NCBI RefSeq assembly: GCF_002286815.1
Contig: NZ_MUNM01000076.1
Coordinates: 78,042-142,041 of the forward strand
Origin: Pseudomonas sp. PICF141
Lineage (GTDB): Bacteria; Pseudomonadota; Gammaproteobacteria; Pseudomonadales; Pseudomonadaceae
Length of the DNA stretch: 64,000 nucleotides
Direction of reading: 5' to 3'
Part shown: in pieces, positions 52,818 through 61,666 of the stretch
Numbering within the stretch: position 1 is the stretch's first letter
How the letters are laid out: every line of letters begins with the position of its first letter
The notes under the pieces: model-generated
What the model was told of the DNA's origin: nothing
What the model saw: the letters and a program-made list of their open reading frames with translations, nothing else
Databases searched by the model: none
Program-made: the position numbers and the translations under genes

Positions 52818-54353
52818 ATGCGCTCTCTTACCCTCCATCTGAAACTGCTGATCGCCATCCTGGTGGTGCTGGGCATTTCAGTTACGGCCTATCAGATTTT
52901 CGTGCTCGGAATTCCGGTGACCGAAGACGCTACCGACGACTTGTGGAACATCGACACCAAGGTCGAATTCGTCGCCAACGCCAAGGATCCGATCAAGATC
53001 CAGATGTTCGTACCACCGCTGAGCCGCGACTACGTGAGCCTCAACGAGAGTTTCATTTCCAATAATTACGGCGTGGCGGTGAACCGTGTCGACGGCAACC
53101 GCAAGGTCACCTGGTCGGCGCGTCGGGCCAAGGGCAACCAGACCCTTTATTACCGATTGGTGCTGACCAAGCGCTACAGCGGCGAAAAATCCAAGGTCAA
53201 AGGTCCGACTTTCCGCGACAGCATCGCCGTCGAAGGCGCGGAAAAAATTGCCGCCGAGGCCCTGCTCGCGCCGATCCGTCAACACTCGGCCGACGTCGAA
53301 ACCTTCATCGGCGAAGCCATCAAGCGCGTCAACAATCTCAACGACGACAACGTGAAACTGCTGTTGGGCGGCGATCCGTCCACCGCGAACAAAGCCAAAA
53401 TTGTCGAACTGGTACTGTCCATCGCCCACGTGCCGATCGAAAAGGTCCACACCATCCGCTTGGTGGCCGATCAACCACAAACGCCGGAACTCTGGTTGCG
53501 CAGCTTCAATGGTACCGACTGGCTGTACTTCAACCCGGAAACCGGCGAACAAGGCCTGCCCACCGACCGCTTGCAGTGGTGGACCGGCGATGAAAACCTG
53601 ATCACCGTCGATGGCGGCAAAAAAGCCAACGTCACCTTCAGCCTGAACAACAGCGAAATGAACGCCATTCGCCTGGCCAAGCTGACCGACGAAAATTCCG
53701 ACGCCAATTTCCTCGATTACTCGCTGTACGGCCTGCCGCTGCAAACCCAGCAGACGTTCATGATCATGGTGATGATCCCGATCGGCGTGCTGGTGATCCT
53801 GATCCTGCGCAACCTGATCGGCATTCAGACACTCGGCACCTTTACCCCGGTACTGATCGCCCTCGCCTTCCGGGAAACCCAACTCGGTTTCGGCATCGTG
53901 CTATTTACGATTATCACGACGCTGGGGCTGTCGCTGCGCTCCTATCTTGAACATTTGAAGCTGCAGATGCTGCCAAGGCTATCGGTGGTGCTGACCTTCG
54001 TGGTGGTGCTGATCGCGGCAATCAGCCTGTTCAGCCACAAACTGGGCCTGGAACGCGGTTTGTCGGTGGCGCTGTTCCCGATGGTGATTCTGACCATGAC
54101 CATCGAACGCCTGTCGATCACTTGGGAAGAACGCGGCGGCGGCCATGCCATGAAAGTGGCGATCGGCACCCTGTTCGCCGCCTCTTTGGCGCATTTGATC
54201 ATGAGCGTGCCTGAGCTGGTGTACTTCGTGTTCACCTTCCCGGCGATCCTGCTGATTCTGGTGGGCTTCATGCTGGCCATGGGTCGCTATCGCGGTTACC
54301 GCCTGACCGAACTGGTGCGTTTCAAAGCTTTCCTCAAGAAGGCTGACGCCTGA
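52818..54353 (+). CDS. Inactive transglutaminase-like domain with seven membrane helices
   Basis: The 511-residue protein has an N-terminal anchor helix (LLIAILVVLGISVTAYQIFV) and a periplasmic region to about residue 305. That region resembles a transglutaminase fold but lacks a recognisable Cys-His-Asp triad. About seven C-terminal helices follow, starting at TFMIMVMIPIGVLVILIL. This matches the UUP1 family (inactive transglutaminase plus 7TM). It overlaps the ATP-grasp gene by one base, so the two are probably made together. Confidence 0.85.
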   Translation: MRSLTLHLKLLIAILVVLGISVTAYQIFVLGIPVTEDATDDLWNIDTKVEFVANAKDPIKIQMFVPPLSRDYVSLNESFISNNYGVAVNRVDGNRKVTWSARRAKGNQTLYYRLVLTKRYSGEKSKVKGPTFRDSIAVEGAEKIAAEALLAPIRQHSADVETFIGEAIKRVNNLNDDNVKLLLGGDPSTANKAKIVELVLSIAHVPIEKVHTIRLVADQPQTPELWLRSFNGTDWLYFNPETGEQGLPTDRLQWWTGDENLITVDGGKKANVTFSLNNSEMNAIRLAKLTDENSDANFLDYSLYGLPLQTQQTFMIMVMIPIGVLVILILRNLIGIQTLGTFTPVLIALAFRETQLGFGIVLFTIITTLGLSLRSYLEHLKLQMLPRLSVVLTFVVVLIAAISLFSHKLGLERGLSVALFPMVILTMTIERLSITWEERGGGHAMKVAIGTLFAASLAHLIMSVPELVYFVFTFPAILLILVGFMLAMGRYRGYRLTELVRFKAFLKKADA

Positions 54354-55339
54354 TGTTCGGTCTCTGGAAAACCTGGAAAGCCCTGGAGGCCCGGGGCATC
54401 ATGGGGATCAATCGGCGCAACGCAGACTACGTGCTCAAGTACAACAAGCGTAGCCTGTACCCGATCGTCGATGACAAGATCATCACCAAGGAACGCGCCA
54501 TCGCCGCCGGCATCCATGTGCCGGAGCTGTACGGCGTGATCTCCACCGAGAAGGAAATCGACAACCTCAGCGAGATCATCGGCGGGCGCACCGATTTCGT
54601 GGTCAAACCAGCCCAAGGTGCCGGCGGTGACGGCATTCTGGTGATCGCCGACCGCTTCGAGGGCCGCTATCGTACGGTGTCGGGCAAGATCATCAGCCAT
54701 GAGGAAATCGAGCATCAGATTTCCAGCATCCTCACCGGCTTGTACTCGCTCGGCGGTCACCGTGACCGCGCGCTGATCGAATACCGCGTGACCCCGGACC
54801 AGATCTTTAAAAGCATCAGCTATGAAGGCGTGCCGGACATTCGCATCATCGTGTTGATGGGCTATCCGGTGATGGCCATGTTGCGCCTGCCGACCCGCCA
54901 GTCCGGCGGCAAGGCCAACCTGCACCAGGGTGCCATCGGCGTCGGCGTCGATCTGGCCACCGGCCTGACATTGCGCGGCACCTGGCTGAACAACATCATT
55001 AACAAACACCCGGACACCACCAACGCAGTGGACGGCGTGCAACTGCCCTACTGGGACGGTTTCATGAAGCTCGCGGCCGGCTGCTATGAACTGTGCGGCT
55101 TGGGTTACATCGGTGTCGACATGGTGCTCGACCAAGAGAAAGGGCCACTGATTCTTGAGCTGAACGCCCGGCCCGGGTTGAACATTCAGATCGCCAACGA
55201 CTGCGGGTTGACGTTGCGTACTCACGCGGTCGAAGCGCGGCTGGAAGAATTGCAGGCCCGCGGGATAATCGAAACCGTGCAGGAACGCGTGGAGTTCGTC
55301 CAGGAAATGTTCGGGCATATTCCTGCGGTCGAGGGCTGA
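54353..55339 (+). CDS. RimK-like ATP-grasp amino-acid ligase
   Basis: The 328-residue cytoplasmic protein has an ATP-grasp fold. The nucleotide lysine is in DFVVKPAQGAGGDGIL; LIEYRVTPDQIF and VPDIRIIVLMGYPVMAM follow. LILELNARPGLNIQ gives the magnesium ligands E and N. It resembles alpha-L-glutamate ligases that add amino acids to a peptide or protein end. With the peptidase and the 7TM partner it forms a conserved operon; the substrate is unknown. Confidence 0.88.
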   Translation: MFGLWKTWKALEARGIMGINRRNADYVLKYNKRSLYPIVDDKIITKERAIAAGIHVPELYGVISTEKEIDNLSEIIGGRTDFVVKPAQGAGGDGILVIADRFEGRYRTVSGKIISHEEIEHQISSILTGLYSLGGHRDRALIEYRVTPDQIFKSISYEGVPDIRIIVLMGYPVMAMLRLPTRQSGGKANLHQGAIGVGVDLATGLTLRGTWLNNIINKHPDTTNAVDGVQLPYWDGFMKLAAGCYELCGLGYIGVDMVLDQEKGPLILELNARPGLNIQIANDCGLTLRTHAVEARLEELQARGIIETVQERVEFVQEMFGHIPAVEG

Positions 55340-55350
55340 CCCCTTACACT

Positions 55351-55454
55351 GATCGTTCCCATGCTCTGCGTGGGAATGCATCCGTGACGCTCCGCGTCAC
55401 AGACGGACGCAGAGCGTCCGTGGCGGCATTACCACGCGGAGCGTGGGAACGATC
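55351..55454. repeat. Multi-hairpin palindrome of a separate family
   Basis: Outer arms GATCGTTCCCA and TGGGAACGATC enclose GTGACGCTCCGCGTCAC and GACGCAGAGCGTC hairpins, with CGCGGAGCG at the right. It differs from the GGCTTGCC class and occurs only once in this window. It lies between the ATP-grasp gene and pabB. Confidence 0.8.
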
Positions 55455-55559
55455 ACCTCCCTCGCCACGGATGTATCTCTTGCCGACATCCCCTCTAGGA
55501 GCAAATCCCGCAGAGGACTACAATCGCTCCCCCGCCTCGATGGCTGATCTGCCCCGCCC

Positions 55560-56897
55560 ATGCTGACCTGTTCCGTACACCCGCTGCCCTATCGCGCCAA
55601 TCCCGCCGAATACTTCGCGGCGATTCGTCATGCCCCCGGTGCCGTGCTGCTCGACAGCGGTCGGCCGAGCGCCGAACGTGGGCGCTTTGATCTGCTCAGC
55701 GCCTGGCCGCTGGAGCATTTGGCCGTATTACCGGATGAAAGCGGCAGCCATTTCCTGCAACGCCTTCGCGACACGTTGACGCGACTCGGCCAAGCCACTG
55801 TTCCTTTCGACCTGCCTTTCGCCGGTGGCCTGATCGGTTATCTGAGCTATGACTTCGGCCGGCATCTGGAAAACCTGCCGAGCCAGGCGCGGGACGACCT
55901 GCAATTGCCTGACGCTCGTTTCGGGCTGTACGACTGGGCCCTGATCAGCGATCACCACCTGGCCACCAGCCAACTGGTGTTTCACCCGGCGCTGATCGAC
56001 AGTGAGCGGCAGCGGCTGCTCGAATTGTTCACCCAACCGGCGGTCGGGCAGATCGCGCCGTTCAAACTGGACAGCCCGATGAGCGCCGATTTGAGCGCCG
56101 ATGACTATCGACAAGCTTTCGAACGCATTCAGCAGTACATTCAGGCCGGCGACTGCTATCAGGTCAACTTCGCCCAGCGCTTTCGTGCGCAATGCCAGGG
56201 CGATCCATGGGCCGCGTACTGCGCGCTGCGGGCGGCGTGCCCGACACCTTTTTCCGGTTTCCAGAGTCTGCCCGACGGCGACGCCGTGCTGAGCCTGTCG
56301 CCAGAGCGTTTTGTCAAAGTCAGTGAGCGCCACGTCGAAACCCGTCCGATCAAAGGCACCCGCCCTCGCGGCCTGACTGCAGTTGAAGATGCGGCGAACG
56401 CCGCCGAACTGCTGGCCAGCCCCAAGGATCGCGCGGAAAACCTGATGATCGTCGATTTGCTGCGCAACGACCTCGGCCGAACCTGCCGCATCGGCTCGGT
56501 ACGGGTACCGGAGCTGTTCAGTCTGGAAAGCTATCCGAACGTGCATCACCTGGTGAGCAGCGTGACCGGCGAGCTGGCGGATGACAAGGATGCGCTGGAT
56601 TTGATCGCTGGCAGCTTCCCCGGCGGCTCGATTACCGGCGCGCCGAAGATTCGGGCGATGCAGATCATCGATGAGCTGGAACCGACCCGTCGTGGGTTGT
56701 ATTGCGGTTCATTGCTGTACCTGGACGTGCGCGGGGAGATGGACAGCTCCATCGCCATTCGCAGTTTGCTGGTCAAGGATGGGCAAGTGTGCTGCTGGGG
56801 TGGCGGCGGAATCGTCGCGGATTCGGACTGGCAGGCGGAATATCAGGAATCGATAACCAAGGTGAAGGTGCTGCTCGATACTTTGCGAGGCCTTTAA
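55560..56897 (+). CDS. pabB: Aminodeoxychorismate synthase component I
   Basis: PabB converts chorismate with ammonia from PabA into 4-amino-4-deoxychorismate, on the way to folate. The 445-residue protein has the N-terminal Trp-binding-like region (GGLIGYLSYDFGR) and the chorismate-binding domain. The latter has CYQVNFAQRF, ETRPIKGTRPRG, DLLRNDLGRTC and GGSITGAPKIRAM. The PIKGT motif distinguishes PabB from most anthranilate synthases. It is followed by a REP pair and no partner gene is near. Confidence 0.93.
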   Translation: MLTCSVHPLPYRANPAEYFAAIRHAPGAVLLDSGRPSAERGRFDLLSAWPLEHLAVLPDESGSHFLQRLRDTLTRLGQATVPFDLPFAGGLIGYLSYDFGRHLENLPSQARDDLQLPDARFGLYDWALISDHHLATSQLVFHPALIDSERQRLLELFTQPAVGQIAPFKLDSPMSADLSADDYRQAFERIQQYIQAGDCYQVNFAQRFRAQCQGDPWAAYCALRAACPTPFSGFQSLPDGDAVLSLSPERFVKVSERHVETRPIKGTRPRGLTAVEDAANAAELLASPKDRAENLMIVDLLRNDLGRTCRIGSVRVPELFSLESYPNVHHLVSSVTGELADDKDALDLIAGSFPGGSITGAPKIRAMQIIDELEPTRRGLYCGSLLYLDVRGEMDSSIAIRSLLVKDGQVCCWGGGGIVADSDWQAEYQESITKVKVLLDTLRGL

Positions 56898-56899
56898 AA

Positions 56900-56993
56900 G
56901 CTTCGCGGGCAAGCCTCGCTCCTACAGGATTTGTGCCGTTCACATTCCCGGCGAACGACACAAATCCTGTAGGAGCGAGGCTTGCCCGCGAAG
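56900..56993. repeat. REP palindrome pair between pabB and thrH
   Basis: CTTCGCGGGCAAGCCTCGCT and CCTACAGGATTTGTG on the left are mirrored by CACAAATCCTGTAGGAGCGA and GGCTTGCCCGCGAAG on the right. The arms exceed 30 bp with no mismatch. It separates two convergent genes. Confidence 0.87.
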
Positions 56994-57009
56994 ACGTCCT
57001 CGAAAACGA

Positions 57010-57627
57010 CTACAAACTCAAGGCCCGATTCGAAGCCTTGATGAACTCTTGCTTCAACTCCGCAAAGCTGTGCACCGCCGGGAATTGCGGAAACTCGCGA
57101 ATCACATTGTCCGGTGCATGGAACAGAATCCCCGCATCCGCCTCGCCCAGCATCGTCGTATCGTTGTAGGAATCTCCTGCCGCAATCACCCGGTAATAGA
57201 GGCTCTTGAACGCCAATACCGACTGACGCTTGGGGTCTTTCTGACGCAACTGATAGCCGGTGACCCGACCCGCATCGTCGGTAATCAGACGATGGCAAAG
57301 CAAGGTCGGGAAGCCCAGTTGACGCATCAGTGGCTGGGAGAATTCGTAAAAGGTGTCCGACAGAATCACCACCTGGAAACGCTCACGCAGCCAGTCGACG
57401 AATTCGCTGGCGCCCTCCAGAGGCTTTAGCGTGGCGATCACTTCCTGAATGTCGGAAAGCTTCAGGCCATGTTCGTCAAGAATCCGCAAGCGCTGCTTCA
57501 TCAACACGTCGTAGTCGGGAATGTCCCGGGTGGTGGCCCTGAGAGAGTCAATCCCGGTTTTTTCGGCGAAGGCGATCCAGATTTCCGGGACCAGCACACC
57601 TTCAAGATCCAGACAGGCAATTTCCAC
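57010..57627 (-). CDS. thrH: Phosphoserine phosphatase / homoserine phosphotransferase
   Basis: ThrH moves the phosphate of phosphoserine to homoserine or water, linking serine and threonine synthesis. The 205-residue HAD-superfamily protein begins (M)EIACLDLEGVLVPE, with DLEG in place of DxDG, as in known ThrH proteins. LSDTFYEF has motif II and AAGDSYNDTTML motif IV. The start is a GTG at 57627 with GGGAGTG just upstream, matching the family N-terminus; a longer reading was dropped. Confidence 0.9.
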   Translation of the reverse strand: MEIACLDLEGVLVPEIWIAFAEKTGIDSLRATTRDIPDYDVLMKQRLRILDEHGLKLSDIQEVIATLKPLEGASEFVDWLRERFQVVILSDTFYEFSQPLMRQLGFPTLLCHRLITDDAGRVTGYQLRQKDPKRQSVLAFKSLYYRVIAAGDSYNDTTMLGEADAGILFHAPDNVIREFPQFPAVHSFAELKQEFIKASNRALSL

Positions 57628-57801
57628 AAGACACTCCCATTTTGTACTGTTTATTGAGTCGAGCGAGCAAAAGGCCTGCCGAACTCTAGCGACTCGCCCT
57701 TCTCTGTGCAATGCAGAGGGCACACCAGCCGCCGCAGGATTTTGTTACCATCGGCGGCATATAGAGCGCCCAGCGCCACCGACCTGTAGGAAGCCGCCCT
57801 G

Positions 57802-58542
57802 ATGAGCCCATCGTTCGATGTCGTGGAACTCGCCACGACCTATGCCAACAAATCCGCACAGGACATCCTGAAACTCGCGTTCGCCGAGTTCGGCGATGAC
57901 CTGTGGATATCTTTCAGCGGCGCCGAGGATGTGGTGCTGGTGGACATGGCCTGGAAGCTGAACAAGAACGTCAAGGTGTTCAGCCTCGACACCGGTCGTT
58001 TGCACCCCGAAACCTACCGCTTCATCGAGCAGGTGCGCGAGCACTACCAGATCGATATCGAAGTGGTATCGCCGGACTCCACCAAGCTCGAACCTTTCGT
58101 GAAGGAAAAAGGCTTGTTCAGTTTCTACAAGGACGGTCACGGCGAGTGCTGCGGCATCCGCAAGATCGAGCCGTTGCGTCGCAAACTCTCGGGTGTGAGC
58201 GCTTGGGCCACCGGCCAGCGTCGGGACCAGAGCCCGGGCACCCGCAGCGCGGTCGCGGTGCTGGAAATCGATACCGCGTTCTCCACCCCGGAACGCACGC
58301 TGTATAAATTCAACCCGCTGGCGCAAATGACCAGCGAAGAGATCTGGGGCTACATCCGCATGCTGGAGCTGCCGTACAACAGCCTGCATGAGCGCGGGTT
58401 CATCAGTATTGGTTGCGAGCCTTGCACCCGTCCGGTATTGCCGAACCAGCATGAACGCGAAGGTCGTTGGTGGTGGGAAGAAGCCACGCAGAAAGAATGC
58501 GGACTGCATGCCGGGAACATCATCAGCAAATCCAAGGCTTAA
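57802..58542 (+). CDS. cysH: Adenylylsulfate (APS) reductase
   Basis: CysH reduces adenylylsulfate to sulfite in assimilatory sulfate reduction. The 246-residue protein has the PAPS-reductase fold with SFSGAEDVVLVDM and DTGRLHPETY, the [4Fe-4S] cysteine pairs CC in GHGECCGIRK and CEPC in IGCEPCTRP, and ECGLH with the C-terminal catalytic cysteine. The cluster cysteines mark it as the APS-type (bacterial/plant) enzyme rather than the PAPS enzyme of enterics. Confidence 0.94.
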   Translation: MSPSFDVVELATTYANKSAQDILKLAFAEFGDDLWISFSGAEDVVLVDMAWKLNKNVKVFSLDTGRLHPETYRFIEQVREHYQIDIEVVSPDSTKLEPFVKEKGLFSFYKDGHGECCGIRKIEPLRRKLSGVSAWATGQRRDQSPGTRSAVAVLEIDTAFSTPERTLYKFNPLAQMTSEEIWGYIRMLELPYNSLHERGFISIGCEPCTRPVLPNQHEREGRWWWEEATQKECGLHAGNIISKSKA

Positions 58543-58571
58543 AAATCACAGTCTTAAACCGCGTTATCGTT

Positions 58572-58687
58572 CATCGCGGGCAAGCCTCGCTCCCACAGGT
58601 TTTGTGTCGTTCTGTGGGAAGGCTTGCCTGCGATGGCCACCCACAGGTTTGTATCGTTCTGTGGGAGCGTGGCTTGCCCGCGATGGC
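58572..58687. repeat. Three-copy REP cluster between cysH and the LysR gene
   Basis: Copies are TCGCGGGCAAGCCTCGCTCC (58573), GTGGGAAGGCTTGCCTGCGATGG (about 58614-58636) and GTGGGAGCGTGGCTTGCCCG with CGATGGCCAC (about 58661-58690). They separate convergent genes. The last two have near-identical GTTCTGTGGGA starts, so part of the array looks duplicated. Confidence 0.83.
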
Positions 58688-58710
58688 CACGCCTCGGTCC
58701 CAAGCCAGGC

Positions 58711-59634
58711 TCAAAGCGCACTGAACCGCCGCCCCAACTCCTGCTCCGAAAACTGTTCAATGACGAAATCGACAAACGCCCGGGTTTTGCCCGGCAGCAG
58801 TTTGTGTTCGGCGTAATAAATGGAAATGTTGCCGTCATCGACGTACCAGTCAGGCAGCACCCGCTGCAACGTACCCGCCTCCAGATAGCCCACGGCAAAC
58901 GGCATGCTCACCAGCGCAATGCCCAACCCCTGAGCCGCCGTGGCGCAGGCGGCTTCCGAATCGCTCATGGTCATCCGCGCCTTGAGCGTCAGCGGGCTGT
59001 GTTGCCGGGTGCGACTGGTCAACTGCCAGGAACGCACGCGCCCCGTCTGGGGCGAGCGTATCAAGATGCCGTCGTGATGTTTGAGGTCGTCGGGCTCGAT
59101 GATCGCCTCGTGCCCCGCCAGGTAGTGGGCTGAAGCCACCAACACCCGATGGGCCGGCGTCAACTTGCGCGCCACTACGCCTTGGGGCAGCTCGAATCCG
59201 CCTCCAATCGCCGCATCGAAACCCTGGCCGATCAGGTCGACCTGGCGGTTATCGAAATGCCAGTCCGGGTTGATCGCCGGAAATCGCCGCAGAAACTCGC
59301 CCAGCAACGGCACGATGTACAAACGCCCGAACACTGTGCCCATGCTGACTTTCAATGTGCCGGCGGGACGTCCTTCGGCGCTGGCCAGGTTGGCCACGGC
59401 ATTCTGGATCGTGTGCAGGCTGGCGCTGACTTCGCCCAGAAACAGCTGACCGGCCTCAGTCAGCGTCAGGCTGCGCGTGCTGCGCTGGAACAGCCGCACA
59501 CCCAGTCGCGCCTCCAGCTTGGCAACGCTCTTGCCCACCGCCGCCGGCGTCAGGCTCAAGCGCCGCGCTGCTTCGGCGAAGCTGCCAACCTCGGCGCTAC
59601 GCACGAAGCATTCGATACTGCTGAAGGTTTCCAT
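58711..59634 (-). CDS. LysR-family transcriptional regulator
   Basis: The 307-residue protein has the LysR winged helix-turn-helix at residues 1-60 (FAEAARRLSLTPAAVGKSV) and a two-lobe effector domain from about residue 88. The start METFSS at 59634 matches the family. It faces the SDR gene across a 125-base gap that holds a TAAAC-N5-GTTTA box. It probably controls that gene. The inducer is not evident. Confidence 0.9.
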   Translation of the reverse strand: METFSSIECFVRSAEVGSFAEAARRLSLTPAAVGKSVAKLEARLGVRLFQRSTRSLTLTEAGQLFLGEVSASLHTIQNAVANLASAEGRPAGTLKVSMGTVFGRLYIVPLLGEFLRRFPAINPDWHFDNRQVDLIGQGFDAAIGGGFELPQGVVARKLTPAHRVLVASAHYLAGHEAIIEPDDLKHHDGILIRSPQTGRVRSWQLTSRTRQHSPLTLKARMTMSDSEAACATAAQGLGIALVSMPFAVGYLEAGTLQRVLPDWYVDDGNISIYYAEHKLLPGKTRAFVDFVIEQFSEQELGRRFSAL

Positions 59635-59645
59635 AGGCGCCACTA

Positions 59646-59660
59646 TAAACTTCTGGTTTA
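59646..59660. promoter_or_regulatory. TAAAC-N5-GTTTA box between lysR and SDR genes
   Basis: A perfect five-base inverted repeat of T-N11-A length, the form of a LysR-type operator, lies ten bases upstream of the LysR start. The position suggests autoregulation as well as control of the divergent SDR gene. Confidence 0.5.
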
Positions 59661-59759
59661 CACAGACTATAGCAATGACGGTCTATCCGGCGGGGAATGC
59701 GAAGCCGATACTCGACTCCGACAACAAGGCAACCCGCCTTGAATTTTCTGGAGATCGAC

Positions 59760-60506
59760 ATGACCACTCAACACCTCAGCGGTAAAGTAGCTCTGATTCA
59801 AGGCGGTTCACGCGGCATCGGTGCTGCCATCGTCAAACGCCTGGCCGCCGAAGGCGCTTGCGTGGCCTTCACTTACGTAAGCTCCACCGCAAAAGCCGAG
59901 GAATTGCAAAACAGCATTACCACCGCAGGCGGCAAAGCCCTGGCCATCAAGGCTGACAGCGCCGATGCCGTCGCGATCCGCAATGCCGTTAATGCCACCG
60001 TCGAAGCCTTCGGTCGCCTGGACATCCTGGTCAACAACGCAGGCGTCCTGGCCGTCGCACCGCTGGAAGACTTCACACTCGAAGATTTCGACCAGACCTT
60101 GGCAATCAATGTGCGCAGTGTGTTCATCGCCACTCAGGAAGCGGCCAAACACATGACCGAAGGCGGTCGCATCATCAATATCGGCAGCACCAATGCCGAG
60201 CGCATGCCCTTCGCCGGTGGAGGCCCGTACGCCATGAGCAAATCGGCGCTGGTCGGCCTGACCAAAGGCCTGGCCCGCGACCTCGGTCCGCGGGGTATCA
60301 CCATCAACAACGTGCAACCGGGCCCGGTCGACACCGACATGAACCCTGCCAACGGCGACTTCGCTGAAAGCCTGATCCCGCTGATGGCCGTGGGTCGTTA
60401 CGGCAAAGTGGAAGAAATCGCCAGCTTCGTCGCTTATCTTGTCGGCCCCGAAGCCGGGTACATCACCGGTGCCAGCCTGACCATCGACGGTGGTTTCGGC
60501 GCCTGA
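59760..60506 (+). CDS. Short-chain dehydrogenase/reductase
   Basis: The 248-residue SDR protein binds NAD(P)H. The cofactor motif is GGSRGIG at residue 16 (a common variant of TGxxxGIG), NNAGV follows, and the catalytic YxxxK is in YAMSKSAL with serine in IGSTNAE. It ends with the C-terminal GGFGA. The substrate is not evident. The start at 59760 follows GGAGATCGAC. Divergent LysR control is likely. Confidence 0.87.
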   Translation: MTTQHLSGKVALIQGGSRGIGAAIVKRLAAEGACVAFTYVSSTAKAEELQNSITTAGGKALAIKADSADAVAIRNAVNATVEAFGRLDILVNNAGVLAVAPLEDFTLEDFDQTLAINVRSVFIATQEAAKHMTEGGRIINIGSTNAERMPFAGGGPYAMSKSALVGLTKGLARDLGPRGITINNVQPGPVDTDMNPANGDFAESLIPLMAVGRYGKVEEIASFVAYLVGPEAGYITGASLTIDGGFGA

Positions 60507-60540
60507 TACAGGTCACTGCGTAAGCGGATTGATAGAGTGA

Positions 60541-60690
60541 GGGGGGGCTTTTGTGGTGAGGGGCTTTTGTGGTGAGGGGCTTTATGTGGCGAGGGGGCTT
60601 GCCCCCGTTCGACTGCGCAGCAGTCGTAAACCAGTCACCGGGGGGCTTCGCGCCCCAACGGGGGCAAGCCCCCTCGCCACAAAAGGCCGC
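60541..60690. repeat. G-rich tandem repeat next to a nested REP element
   Basis: GGGGCTTTTGTGGTGA is present twice in tandem at 60544-60575, followed by a diverged third copy. The GAGGGGGCTTGCCCCCGTTC arm, a GACTGCGCAGCAGTC hairpin and the inverse AACGGGGGCAAGCCCCCTC then follow. The same palindrome is at 12,394. It separates convergent genes. Confidence 0.82.
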
Positions 60691-60708
60691 TCCCCCATCA
60701 GACAGGCA

Positions 60709-61404
60709 TTAAGCCCACTCAAGCGCCGGCAAACCACATGCACTGGGCTTGAACGCCTTCAACGTACGAAGAATGCCATCGGCATGTGCGTACTTTTCGT
60801 CGGCCATCGCCGCATCCGGAATCGCAATCGCCGTCATCCCCGCCGCTTTCGCCGCCGTGACACCGAACGGCGAATCCTCGAACACCAGGCAATCTCCGGG
60901 CGCAACACCCAAACGCCGCGCCGCGGTCAGGAAGATATCCGGCGCCGGTTTGGCGGCACCCACTTCCGGGTCATCCGCAGTGACGATGAAGTCGAACAGC
61001 GCGAACCAGTCGCGGTGCAAGGTGGTTTTCTGGCCAAACGACTGGCGCGAAGAACTGGTGCCCACCGCGATAGGAATGTTGTTGGCCTTCAAGTGCCGAA
61101 CCAGCTCTTCTGCACCGGGCATCGCCAGCGCCGTCGGAAAACGCTCGCGCATTAAGGGCTCACGGATCACCAGGAACTCCTCGGCAGTGATCGGCAAGTC
61201 CAGCGCCTGGACCACATAGCGCGCCAGATCATAGGCGCCACGACCGATGATGTTCTGCTTGACGCGCCAGTCGAAGGTCCGGCCGTAACGCCCGGCAATG
61301 ATCGACGTGACCTCGGTGTAAATGCCCTCGGTGTCCAGCAACAAGCCGTCCATGTCGAAAATCACGGCCTTGATCGGGCCGAACTCATCCAAGGGTGCAT
61401 TCAT
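60709..61404 (-). CDS. HAD-family phosphatase (beta-phosphoglucomutase-like)
   Basis: The 231-residue protein shows HAD motif I, IFDMDGLLLDTEG; motif II, VGTSSSRQSF; and motif III/IV, FEDSPFGVTAAKAAGM. A small helical cap domain lies at about residues 25-95. This class includes sugar-phosphate phosphatases and beta-phosphoglucomutase; the substrate is not evident. It has no operon partner. The 262-base gap to the Rhs gene has no other gene. Confidence 0.88.
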   Translation of the reverse strand: MNAPLDEFGPIKAVIFDMDGLLLDTEGIYTEVTSIIAGRYGRTFDWRVKQNIIGRGAYDLARYVVQALDLPITAEEFLVIREPLMRERFPTALAMPGAEELVRHLKANNIPIAVGTSSSRQSFGQKTTLHRDWFALFDFIVTADDPEVGAAKPAPDIFLTAARRLGVAPGDCLVFEDSPFGVTAAKAAGMTAIAIPDAAMADEKYAHADGILRTLKAFKPSACGLPALEWA

Positions 61405-61666
61405 CGCATCTGATCCGATTTCTCACGACATCCCAAGAACGGCCTAGGCACGCCGGGATCGTGATGGATTAAAGGGTTCAGCAGCATAGCGAGCACGGTT
61501 GGCGGAGAGCAACGGACAATGCCTGGCGGATACAAAAAACTGTGTCGGGACGCCCGCGATGATTTAGCGATTTCCCCTACACCAAACACCACCTTTCCCG
61601 ACTTCTTTTCTCGTTGATCCCCCGCAAAGTCTTGCGCTCCAGATTAATCAGCGCGAGGGACTGCGA

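Noticed and set aside
8836..60690. Repeats as a CRISPR array
   Set aside because: The palindromes are dispersed, inverted and separated by genes, with no regular spacer spacing and no cas genes.
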